From Candidatus Woesearchaeota archaeon (GTDB taxonomy: Archaea > Nanobdellota > Nanobdellia > Woesearchaeales > ARS49), in contig JAHWHB010000059.1 of assembly GCA_019323575.1 (NCBI GenBank), forward strand, positions 1 to 15,711: a stretch of 15,711 nt of DNA, written 5' to 3'. Shown in pieces: positions 8,001-12,824 of the stretch. The translations under genes and the position numbers were made by a program. Under the pieces are notes generated by a model. It did not search any database and was not told the origin of the DNA. It was given only the letters and a program-made list of their open reading frames with translations. How positions within the stretch are numbered: position 1 is the first letter of the stretch; every line of letters starts with the position of its first letter.

Positions 8001-8228
8001 ATAACAGACTACATACAGCAAACACTAGCCAGCATACGCGAAGCTGCAAGAGAGGCACACTCACAAATAAGCATCGGATTGTGCGGAGAGATGAACGAAT
8101 CAAAACTACATCCAGAAAACCTAGGACAATTCGTATCACAAGTCACTTATTTATCAGCAGGAAGACCGCTCCAAATTCCAATCCTAACACTTCTGGCAGC
8201 ACAGAACAGTCTGTATAAAAAACCCTAA
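5097..8228 (+). CDS. PEP-utilizing phosphotransfer protein: receiver-like N-terminal repeats fused to PPDK/Enzyme I-type phosphohistidine and PEP-binding domains
   Basis: A 1043-residue protein. The C-terminal half aligns with pyruvate phosphate dikinase and PTS Enzyme I. It has FPGAASGRLYA (525-535), a swivelling phosphohistidine domain with His590 (SEVNHYTIDLLLSGMPIL), ITIDGTTGKIYAG (632-644), and a PEP/pyruvate barrel. The barrel keeps Arg707 (ALVRSEN), Arg788 (VRLLDPP), RGAKL (831-835), Glu907 (GVTLET), Asn932 (GTNDL) and the catalytic Cys996 (GLCGE). The PPDK ATP-grasp half is absent. Residues 1-470 instead look like three alpha/beta units: about 48-143 (VFVLD97), 147-270 (VLVVS, IVFLGD202, PIIYVKP) and 320-466 (YVLFLG, IVYIE386, IFVIGY). 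Each resembles a receiver domain, mostly without the full acidic pocket. PEP-driven phosphotransfer is inferred, and the final acceptor is unknown. Its stop overlaps that of the convergent PhoU-like gene. Confidence 0.8.
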   Translation: MSNKRRKRSSAEIFLDDVGFRDERGFLLSGEKRGINDVPWLASHLPELDIVGVSTKAGSLDELVETVRRSKHRLTVLTPKQVHEFLDVNRADVFVLDTNKKSADILPIYEYKLPILSTEGRKANNIPLYSQDMHSLTKALCKAEQAAPVLVVSNEKAHAERFSLLSDSTDTYFSLIPLSFKELESVVKAYDLSKSAIVFLGDPAKAEAGGMEPGLSKVLEQSKRAPIIYVKPTKFWRQHELDRILHDGLFDYIGIDMEQYLLNDLSEIVEETSDDKKPTEDIKLLSAIERVNNSLHAAFLTRHVYDASGKREAFALARKKMPYVLFLGRRNNSLRYMQELQTNMGLNTMNVHVGGEFRGSSYFGNIAVREARKLNKGWKPNIVYIEMTEDASDEKLREKNYLKFQLFLRRNPSTIFVIGYNSNKTQIEDAETLKDGHENVLLLRDPTNPALVRKINDAWELFKRRIGDEEKRPRYTEEINLEKKMYHEYRELLSVHPRELEGLLSSKIDFGEKIPEPVYTGKPIFPGAASGRLYAHTSHFNQMEEAARAKRKGESVILYVEDLTKLKLSELKEAKGFSGIILKKVSEVNHYTIDLLLSGMPILASEQLVVEEDLPLLDQGELLNGLMTKSEITIDGTTGKIYAGKYNIIPSKVFDSYPVTEERIRFNHLLSKSKELLPNLEIMINADTTEQILEARKWGVNSVALVRSENVVKANNENVLIYGDLLMSLFALKKLEQDKNLIPEEEYTSQLETNSQLKQKAIKNFEQMQSNAFYEVLKVQDGRRTQVRLLDPPMREIFSNADADAIEKRLKVAYPKAKREFLDRIEDSSVRGAKLLVWPEIYETQIKSLFEAYKRVVDEGGKKPDLRIFIPYVEGEAQVRIVKEIADNLNKNHYNNSIQYKIGVTLETVSGCQRAPAMIKNLGVCDFAIGTNDLIPNIEGSVRGHQQVDSAPFVQKTTDEKTILLEKGITDYIQQTLASIREAAREAHSQISIGLCGEMNESKLHPENLGQFVSQVTYLSAGRPLQIPILTLLAAQNSLYKKP

Positions 8229-9166
8229 TAATTCAAAGCAATAGAAGAATTAGTCAAACCCAAAACATACTCCAAAATCTGAGACATATTGGAAATAATG
8301 CTGAACTCGTCCTTGTGAATCTTGTTCTGCAGTTCAGAAAGCTCCCTTAAAACAGAATACCTGTTCTTATTCAACTCATAAATCTTCTCCATATCAAAAT
8401 TATAGAACAGCTCAACATACATGTTAAAAGACTTGTGAATCGCCTTGCAGACCTTCACACTCTTGGCAGATGCCTTGACTTTGTCCTTCAAAATCTTTCT
8501 TGAATTATACTTCAACAAGTCCATTATAGTATCAATAATCTCCAAAATATGGAAAACAAGCTCGTTTCTCTTAAACTGGCTGTCCTCAATCTTATTCAAC
8601 AAACGCTGACAATAAACAGTAAATTTCGTGACAACATCGTGCTTTTTCTGAATAGTCTCCAGCAAAGCAGCATCATTCCTCTCGTAGCCCTCAATCAAAT
8701 CCTGCATGGTCTCAGAAGCAAGCATGAAAAGACGCTTAAGCATAGAATCAAAGGCCCTTGTGGTATCCTCAGAAATGTTTCTGATAACACAATAGTTCTC
8801 TTTCTGGGTGAAAAGCTCAACACCATTCAATCTTGAAATCTCACTGCGAATAACATCAATAATTTTCATCTTCTCCTTGGTCCTGAAGTTATCACAAAGA
8901 GAATTTTCAAACTTTATAGTTATTTCATCATAACCATTCTTATACAAGGCGCGAATAAGGAACATAATTGAGTCCCTGTCAAGATTCTGAATCTCAACAG
9001 TGATATTAGAAGAGTTCTTTGATTTTGGAGTCTGGATAATAAGCTGAGATTCCTTTTCAATAATATCAAGCTCGTCGCCCTTCTTGATATTATGACTAAG
9101 AGCCCATTTCCTAGGAAGAGAGATAAGCTGTGTTGAATCAGCAATCTGAATAACCTTTCTTCTCAT
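8225..9166 (-). CDS. AbrB/SpoVT-PhoU family phosphate-signalling regulator (paralogue A)
   Basis: A 313-residue protein. Residues 1-45 are a swapped-hairpin AbrB/SpoVT DNA-binding domain (MRRKVIQIADSTQLISLPRKW...IKKGDELDI). A linker with NLDRDSIMFLIRALYKNGYDEITI follows, then helical PhoU-like bundles from about 140 to 305 (HDVVTKF, EIIDTIMDLLKYNSRKIL). In archaea this architecture is annotated as a PhoU-type phosphate uptake regulator: the first domain should bind DNA and the helices sense or relay phosphate/transport status. The start is the ATG at 9166, with AGGGGGT 4 bases upstream and a TATA box at 9201-9210. It is a tandem paralogue of the next gene upstream, with near-identical first 21 residues, but has its own promoter. 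No Pst transporter genes are nearby, so the regulatory target is unknown. Confidence 0.8.
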   Translation of the reverse strand: MRRKVIQIADSTQLISLPRKWALSHNIKKGDELDIIEKESQLIIQTPKSKNSSNITVEIQNLDRDSIMFLIRALYKNGYDEITIKFENSLCDNFRTKEKMKIIDVIRSEISRLNGVELFTQKENYCVIRNISEDTTRAFDSMLKRLFMLASETMQDLIEGYERNDAALLETIQKKHDVVTKFTVYCQRLLNKIEDSQFKRNELVFHILEIIDTIMDLLKYNSRKILKDKVKASAKSVKVCKAIHKSFNMYVELFYNFDMEKIYELNKNRYSVLRELSELQNKIHKDEFSIISNMSQILEYVLGLTNSSIALNY

Positions 9167-9170
9167 AAAA

Positions 9171-9177
9171 ACCCCCT
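9171..9177 (-). promoter_or_regulatory. Ribosome binding site of PhoU paralogue A
   Basis: AGGGGGT on the - strand, ending 4 bases before the ATG at 9166. The same G-run motif precedes paralogue B and the RimK-like gene. Confidence 0.6.
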
Positions 9178-9200
9178 GTTTTATTAAAAAACAGCATTTC

Positions 9201-9210
9201 TATATAAATT
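9201..9210 (-). promoter_or_regulatory. TATA box of PhoU paralogue A
   Basis: On the - strand it reads AATTTATATA, centred about 39 bases before the ATG. This leaves a short leader of roughly 13 bases that holds the ribosome binding site. Confidence 0.55.
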
Positions 9211-9303
9211 TTTCTGATTTATAAAATAAAAGCGAGAATTTAATTAGTTATATTTATACGACAACACTATATAATTTGACATATAATTAAAGAATTTAAA
9301 AGA

Positions 9304-9344
9304 AATTTTAAGCTAAAAGAAGAAATTATTAGCAGCTTAAAATT
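9304..9344 (-). terminator. Inverted repeat at the 3' end of PhoU paralogue B
   Basis: AATTTTAAGCT at 9304-9314 and its exact reverse complement AGCTTAAAATT at 9334-9344 form an 11-bp AT-rich stem with a 19-base loop. It straddles the stop codon of paralogue B. U-rich sequence (TCTTTTAAATTCTTTAATT on the - strand) follows. It is likely a transcription-end or mRNA 3'-end structure, inferred from position. The rest of the 170-base gap between the two PhoU genes (9167-9336) is AT-rich and holds only this and the promoter of paralogue A. Confidence 0.4.
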
Positions 9345-10275
9345 CCATAGACATGCGCGCTTCTGCAAGAGTCCTATACGTCTCCAAAGACTGGTACATG
9401 TTATAAAGAAGAAGAACCTCCTCTTTAGGAACATTCTTGGTCTTCTCTATAAGCTCCCTGTAAATCTTCTCCTTCATCTCATTAATCTTATGCACTTTCT
9501 GCAAGTCAAACTTGTAAAACAACTCGTAAAACATGCCATACGCCTGGTGAATCTGCTCAAGAATCTCACTGCTCTCAGGCTTAAGCTTCTTGTTATACTC
9601 CAACATATTACGGCCAGAGTCCTTAAGAATATCAATAATCTTGTCCATAGTAGCAATAATATGATACAAAAAGTAAGTATTATTGCTATCTTCCTGCCTC
9701 TTGTTAATCAGCCTCAAAGAATGATTGATAAATCTTGTAACGTTGTCGTGCTTCTCCTCAATAGACGAAAAAAGAACCCGGTCATTAGTCTTCGAAGCAG
9801 CAATCAAATCATTACAAGTATCAGAAATAAGGATAAAAGTCCTTCGCAAAATATTGTCAAGCTCCTTAGGATCAGCATTAGAAATGACCTTCAAAGTGCA
9901 GTAGCCATCTTTCTCCTCAACAATCTCCAAACCAGGACACCTGCTCACTTCCTGATGAATAACAGAACTCACGCTAATGTCCTTCTTTAACTTATAGTGA
10001 TGGGTAATAGATTTCTTGCATATAATCTTAATATCATCATAGCCCTTCTTATACAAACCCCTGATTAGATATATAATAGAAGTTCTATCAAGACTGGACA
10101 CGTCAACCTCAACACGCTCAGTCTTCAGGTCATGGTCAGTAGCAATCATAATCTTATTGCCGGCAAGCTGAACCTCGAGCTCATCACCCTTCTTAATGCC
10201 CCTTTCTACACACCACTTCCTAGGCAAAGAAACCAACTGTGTTGAATCAGCAATCTGGATTACTTTTCTTCTCAT
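9337..10275 (-). CDS. AbrB/SpoVT-PhoU family phosphate-signalling regulator (paralogue B)
   Basis: A 312-residue paralogue of the adjacent regulator with the same layout: an AbrB-type domain (MRRKVIQIADSTQLVSLPRKW, GIKKGDELEV; 1-40), a LDRTSIIYLIRGLYKKGYDDIKI segment, then PhoU-like helices (HDNVTRF, TMDKIIDILKDSGRNML). I chose the ATG at 10275 rather than the in-frame codon at 10293. It gives the same MRRKV start as paralogue A and lies 5 bases after GAGGGGG, and the extra six residues would be translated from the ribosome binding site itself. The central and C-terminal parts have diverged more than the DNA-binding domain. This suggests similar operators but different signals or partners (inference). 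It is divergent from the small-protein cluster, sharing a 155-base promoter region. Confidence 0.8.
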   Translation of the reverse strand: MRRKVIQIADSTQLVSLPRKWCVERGIKKGDELEVQLAGNKIMIATDHDLKTERVEVDVSSLDRTSIIYLIRGLYKKGYDDIKIICKKSITHHYKLKKDISVSSVIHQEVSRCPGLEIVEEKDGYCTLKVISNADPKELDNILRRTFILISDTCNDLIAASKTNDRVLFSSIEEKHDNVTRFINHSLRLINKRQEDSNNTYFLYHIIATMDKIIDILKDSGRNMLEYNKKLKPESSEILEQIHQAYGMFYELFYKFDLQKVHKINEMKEKIYRELIEKTKNVPKEEVLLLYNMYQSLETYRTLAEARMSMEF

Positions 10276-10280
10276 ACTAA

Positions 10281-10287
10281 CCCCCTC
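10281..10287 (-). promoter_or_regulatory. Ribosome binding site of PhoU paralogue B
   Basis: GAGGGGG on the - strand, 5 bases before the ATG at 10275. It decides the start codon. Confidence 0.6.
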
Positions 10288-10309
10288 TTTCAACTTAAAA
10301 TATTATAAT

Positions 10310-10319
10310 TATATATAAG
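10310..10319 (-). promoter_or_regulatory. TATA box of PhoU paralogue B
   Basis: CTTATATATA on the - strand, about 39 bases before the ATG at 10275. The spacing is the same as for paralogue A and implies a leader of about 13 bases. Confidence 0.55.
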
Positions 10320-10376
10320 CTTTTCTATAATTATTAATAAATTCCAAATTATATAAATTTTATATTATTATAGGAC

Positions 10377-10387
10377 AAAATATAAAA
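10377..10387 (+). promoter_or_regulatory. TATA box of the small-protein cluster
   Basis: AAAATATAAAA lies about 49 bases before the ATG at 10431 and predicts a leader of roughly 22 bases. The region is very AT-rich, so the exact element is uncertain. Confidence 0.4.
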
Positions 10388-10416
10388 CAACTCCTGCCAT
10401 ATAATCAACTATCATA

Positions 10417-10427
10417 GAGGGAGGTGG
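10417..10427 (+). promoter_or_regulatory. Strong Shine-Dalgarno of the first micro-gene
   Basis: GAGGGAGGTGG contains the full GGAGGTG anti-16S complement, a few bases before the ATG at 10431. It is the best ribosome binding site in the window and supports real translation of the 58-residue gene. Confidence 0.7.
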
Positions 10428-10430
10428 AAT

Positions 10431-10607
10431 ATGAAGCAAAAGTTAGTCTTTGAAAAAGTATTCCCAGACCCATTCGAAGAAGACGAAGAAGAACTAGTTG
10501 AGGACCGTTTAAACGAAGAGTCACCATGGGAATTGGCCTTCGAACGAGGAGTAGAAGCAGCCAACAACGAAATGATAGAAAGATGGGAGGAAGAAGACTT
10601 TGAATAA
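10431..10607 (+). CDS. Acidic 58-residue small protein
   Basis: The ORF opens with MKQKLVFEKVFPDPFEEDEE and ends WEEEDFE. It has 22 acidic and 6 basic residues, no cysteine and no hydrophobic segment. It contains two tryptophans and is probably helical in its second half (WELAFERGVEAANNEMIERW). No family is recognised. The strong Shine-Dalgarno and upstream TATA make it a convincing gene. Its stop overlaps the TTG start of the next ORF (TTGAATAA). Strong acidity could fit an inhibitor, an antitoxin or a partner of a basic protein, but nothing proves this. Confidence 0.65.
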   Translation: MKQKLVFEKVFPDPFEEDEEELVEDRLNEESPWELAFERGVEAANNEMIERWEEEDFE

Positions 10608-10698
10608 AGTCTTCATCCGGGACGTTGAAGAAGTAAGGGAGTTCGTACGATCACACCTTATGGAAGAATACAACGCCAAAAAAATCATGAGAAGATGA
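10600..10698 (+). CDS. 32-residue micro-protein with TTG start, translationally coupled
   Basis: It starts at TTG 10600-10602, 9 bases after GGGAGG (10585-10590), and encodes (M)NKVFIRDVEEVREFVRSHL followed by MEEYNAKKIMRR. It is a short amphipathic, mildly basic helix-like peptide. The start overlaps the preceding stop, and its TGA overlaps the next ATG (ATGA), so it sits inside a three-gene coupled chain. No homologous family is recognised. If the TTG is not used, the only downstream ATG gives about 12 residues. The call rests on the overlap pattern and the Shine-Dalgarno. Confidence 0.45.
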   Translation: MNKVFIRDVEEVREFVRSHLMEEYNAKKIMRR

Positions 10699-10817
10699 AA
10701 AAAGCATACTGCGTCAGCTGCGGAGAAATCATGGGCAAGTGCTCAACACACGACCCCTACGTATGCAGGCAGTGCTCTCGACGAGAGATACCCAGATACA
10801 ACTGGCTAGACTCATAG
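10695..10817 (+). CDS. 40-residue zinc-ribbon micro-protein
   Basis: MKKAYCVSCGEIMGKCSTHD begins the protein, and a second cysteine pair follows. Cys6, Cys9, Cys24 and Cys27 form CxxC-x14-CxxC, a treble-clef or ribbon zinc knuckle; Cys16 and His19 lie between. The C-terminus is basic then aromatic (RREIPRYNWLDS). The ATG overlaps the previous stop (ATGA). Stand-alone ribbons of this size are common in archaea and mostly uncharacterised; nucleic-acid or protein contacts are plausible but not shown. A strong hairpin begins 19 bases after its stop. Confidence 0.6.
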   Translation: MKKAYCVSCGEIMGKCSTHDPYVCRQCSRREIPRYNWLDS

Positions 10818-10836
10818 TCTTCACTCACTACGACAA

Positions 10837-10864
10837 TCCCGCCGGCTCTAACGGGCTGGCGGGA
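10837..10864 (+). terminator. GC-rich hairpin followed by a T-rich tract
   Basis: TCCCGCCGGCT pairs with GGCTGGCGGGA across the 6-base loop CTAACG: 11 pairs, of which 2 are G-U. CTTGTTCTTT follows. It looks like an intrinsic terminator or an attenuator between the coupled micro-gene chain and the next zinc ribbon, whose ATG is only 15 bases downstream. Confidence 0.6.
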
Positions 10865-10879
10865 CTTGTTCTTTAGACC

Positions 10880-11020
10880 ATGAAATGCCCAAAATGCAAC
10901 AAACCAGTCATAGGACAAATGAATAATTTCTGCAGGCACTGCATGTACACCTTTGACAAAGGAGGAGACAGATGGTATACACTAGACGACGAGGAAATAC
11001 CGTTTAAAGTTGCAGATTAA
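10880..11020 (+). CDS. 46-residue zinc-ribbon protein (DRW type), copy 1
   Basis: MKCPKCNKPVIGQMNNFCRH opens the protein. Cys3, Cys6, Cys18 and Cys21 give CxxC-x11-CxxC, a classic zinc ribbon. A GGDRWYTLDDEEIP tail follows, with the acidic, aromatic character shared by the second copy at 11109. No Shine-Dalgarno or TATA box is evident right before it. It is probably read through from the upstream micro-genes past the hairpin, or translated by a mechanism I cannot see. Function is unknown. In archaea such small ribbons can be transcription, RNA or protein-assembly accessories. Confidence 0.6.
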   Translation: MKCPKCNKPVIGQMNNFCRHCMYTFDKGGDRWYTLDDEEIPFKVAD

Positions 11021-11077
11021 TTTTCTATATTGTTAATATATTATTTTTACAACCTAGTAGTGACAAAAACAGTAAAG

Positions 11078-11087
11078 TTTATATATA
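11078..11087 (+). promoter_or_regulatory. TATA box of zinc-ribbon copy 2
   Basis: TTTATATATA preceded by AGTAAAG, centred about 26 bases before the ATG at 11109. This is the leaderless position. Confidence 0.6.
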
Positions 11088-11108
11088 AGAAATACATTCC
11101 AAACAGCT

Positions 11109-11249
11109 ATGTCAAAATGCAACAAATGCGGAAAAATGAAACTAGGAGAGCTACAATCGATATGCAAGTATTGCGGTTATAGCGACGGCGACGACAGATG
11201 GTTCTCAAACCAAGACGAGACAATATCACTTTCTCAAACACTGGGCTAA
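11109..11249 (+). CDS. 46-residue zinc-ribbon protein (DRW type), copy 2
   Basis: MSKCNKCGKMKLGELQSICK opens the protein. Cys4, Cys7, Cys19 and Cys22 give the same CxxC-x11-CxxC spacing as copy 1. The total length is also 46, and the tail SDGDDRWFSNQDE matches GGDRWYTLDDE. The two are therefore paralogues, each one ribbon plus a DRW(F/Y) acidic tail. This copy has its own promoter in the leaderless position, unlike copy 1. Its TAA overlaps the TAG of the convergent surface-protein gene. Function is unknown. Confidence 0.65.
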   Translation: MSKCNKCGKMKLGELQSICKYCGYSDGDDRWFSNQDETISLSQTLG

Positions 11250-12049
11250 ACACAACGGCCCTGATAAGAAATAATCCAACTCTGACCAGCCAATAACTGA
11301 AGCTGCTGCACTGAAGTATAAGACTGACCTGTCAACGGATCCAGAGCAGGCAGAGGCTGAGCAGCACTCATATCACAATTACCAGTAACACAATCTGAAT
11401 TAGTCCAGCACGACAAACACTGAGGACAACCAGAAGGAGGGCAAGGCAGACAGCTGCCGCCACAATCCAAATCACTCTCATCACCATCCCAAACAGCATT
11501 AGAACAATGTAAAGGAACAGGAGGTGCAGGAATAGGCACTGGAACAGGCACAGGAGTTGGAGCGGGTGTAGGAGTAGGAACTGGAGTCGGTACAGGAGCA
11601 GGCACAGGAGCCGGCGCGGGAGTTGGAGCGGGTGTAGGAGGCACAGGAACCGGTGTAGGAGTCGGAGTAACAGGTGGAACAGGAGTCGGTACAGGAGCAG
11701 GCACAGGAGTCGGAACAGGCACTGGAACAGGCACAGGCGGAGCAACACCAACAGGATTAACACTCACAACAGGCCTTGACTTAGACCTAATAGAGTTAAT
11801 TAAAGATTCCTTTTCAACATAACCAATGTTTTCTTGTTCTTCGTCAAACAACAAATACTGACGCAAAGCCTCAATCCACTCAGCAGCAACAGCACGCTTT
11901 TGCACGCCATCTTCAGTTACAACCAAAGGATTGGAAGCAATCCAGTCATCAACCAACCTCTCATCAGAAACAGGAGTGCAAGAACGAAAAACAGCAAAAG
12001 CAGCTATAATCAAAACAATAACAACAGCAAGAACCAAAGGCTTCTTCAT
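11246..12049 (-). CDS. Membrane-anchored surface protein with Pro-rich stalk and Cys-rich tip
   Basis: A 267-residue protein. Residues 5-21 (LVLAVVIVLIIAAFAVF) form an N-terminal membrane anchor or signal, with Cys24 just after it. A globular stretch follows (25-103: DERLVDDWIASNPLVV...EWIEALRQYLLFDEE). Residues 104-179 are an almost pure Pro-Val/Thr/Ala alternation, a rigid extended stalk. The end (180-267) holds ten cysteines and the motif WDGDESDLDCGGSC, the DGxExDxDCGGxC pattern seen in many archaeal and bacterial secreted proteins, likely disulfide-bonded or calcium-binding. It is predicted to face outward. The C-terminal segment (QSYTSVQQLQLLAGQSWIISY) may be another small domain. Ligand unknown. 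A TATA box in the leaderless position supports the ATG at 12049. Confidence 0.75.
   Translation of the reverse strand: MKKPLVLAVVIVLIIAAFAVFRSCTPVSDERLVDDWIASNPLVVTEDGVQKRAVAAEWIEALRQYLLFDEEQENIGYVEKESLINSIRSKSRPVVSVNPVGVAPPVPVPVPVPTPVPAPVPTPVPPVTPTPTPVPVPPTPAPTPAPAPVPAPVPTPVPTPTPAPTPVPVPVPIPAPPVPLHCSNAVWDGDESDLDCGGSCLPCPPSGCPQCLSCWTNSDCVTGNCDMSAAQPLPALDPLTGQSYTSVQQLQLLAGQSWIISYQGRCV
11513..11740 (-). repeat. Degenerate minisatellite encoding the Pro-Val/Thr/Ala stalk
   Basis: About 228 bases of imperfect GGAACAGG / GGAGTCGG / GGTGTAGG units (+ strand spelling) with 6-base periodicity encode alternating prolines. The array is in frame throughout. Such tracts can change length by slippage or recombination, so stalk length may vary between strains. 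Confidence 0.7.
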
Positions 12050-12070
12050 AATAATTGTATACTACAATAT

Positions 12071-12080
12071 CTATATAAAA
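12071..12080 (-). promoter_or_regulatory. TATA box of the surface-protein gene
   Basis: TTTTATATAG on the - strand, centred 26 bases before the ATG at 12049 and immediately after the stop of the upstream phosphoesterase gene. A leaderless transcript is predicted. Confidence 0.6.
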
Positions 12081-12788
12081 TTATTGCAAACCCTTAACCT
12101 TTCCAAAAGGCAAAACATCATGAGATTTATCATTAACAACAAAAATCTCAAACCTCTCAACACCAGAAATCAAAGGAGACAGAATCCCTCCCTTCAAAAC
12201 ATCACTGCCCTCAGCCAAAGGATTAAAACTAGGCTGAACAATCAAAACAGACTTCTTGAACTTACCTTTTAGGAAACACTTGAATCTTTCAGCCTTAGCT
12301 TTCTCTCTCAAAGTAACAGCAGGATGCTCGTGGCCAATAATGATGATTTTGGAAAGCTTTTCAGGAACGTAATCGCCATGAACAATCAAAATATCCTTGT
12401 CCCTAAACTCTTTAACTTCCTTAACCTGCTTTTTCCTAGCAATAGGACCAAAAATAGTATCATGATTGCCCTTAACTGCAAGAAGTTCAATATTTTTTTT
12501 CTCAAAATACTCAATCAATCTTAACACTTCACGCCATTCCTGCACGCTAATCGTGCCAAACTCGTGCTTGATATCACCGTTAAAAATTACTTTTTCTACA
12601 GGGATTTGATTTAGAATCCAGTCCAAACGCCTCATTATCTGCTTAAACATAGTCTTAGGAACAAGAACACCACGCTTCTGCAAAGACTCCTCATAACCAA
12701 GATGCAAATCCGATAGGATTAATGCCTTAATGTCAGAAAGATAAATACACAAATCAACAGCGTAAATGTTTGGAGCAAGCTTTAGCAT
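12081..12788 (-). CDS. Metallophosphoesterase (calcineurin-like, SbcD/PdeM-type small archaeal family)
   Basis: A 235-residue protein with all metal-site motifs of the calcineurin-like superfamily: SDLHLGYE (Asp27, His29), NGDIKHEF (Asp72), GNHD (107-110), VHGDY (His137) and GHEHP (His153, His155). They coordinate a two-metal centre that hydrolyses phosphodiester or phosphomonoester bonds. The size and the SDLHLG(Y/I)E start match the stand-alone archaeal phosphoesterases related to MJ0037, often linked to DNA repair or cyclic-nucleotide hydrolysis. No helicase or ligase partner is present here, so the substrate is open. I chose the ATG at 12788 over the TTG at 12797 because a weak TATA (CATTAAAAAC, 12811-12820) is then in the leaderless position. 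It follows the pyrBI stop by 36 bases. Confidence 0.85.
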   Translation of the reverse strand: MLKLAPNIYAVDLCIYLSDIKALILSDLHLGYEESLQKRGVLVPKTMFKQIMRRLDWILNQIPVEKVIFNGDIKHEFGTISVQEWREVLRLIEYFEKKNIELLAVKGNHDTIFGPIARKKQVKEVKEFRDKDILIVHGDYVPEKLSKIIIIGHEHPAVTLREKAKAERFKCFLKGKFKKSVLIVQPSFNPLAEGSDVLKGGILSPLISGVERFEIFVVNDKSHDVLPFGKVKGLQ

Positions 12789-12824
12789 CAAACACAATTA
12801 AGAAAAAAGGGTTTTTAATGGTTT

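Noticed and set aside
10757..10939. 60-residue - strand frame between the micro-genes
   Set aside because: It runs through the GC hairpin and through two + strand zinc ribbons with regular cysteine spacing; nothing supports it.
11513..11740. Possible CRISPR-like repeat array
   Set aside because: The repeats are 6-base-period imperfect units without spacers, in frame within a coding region, and encode a proline stalk.
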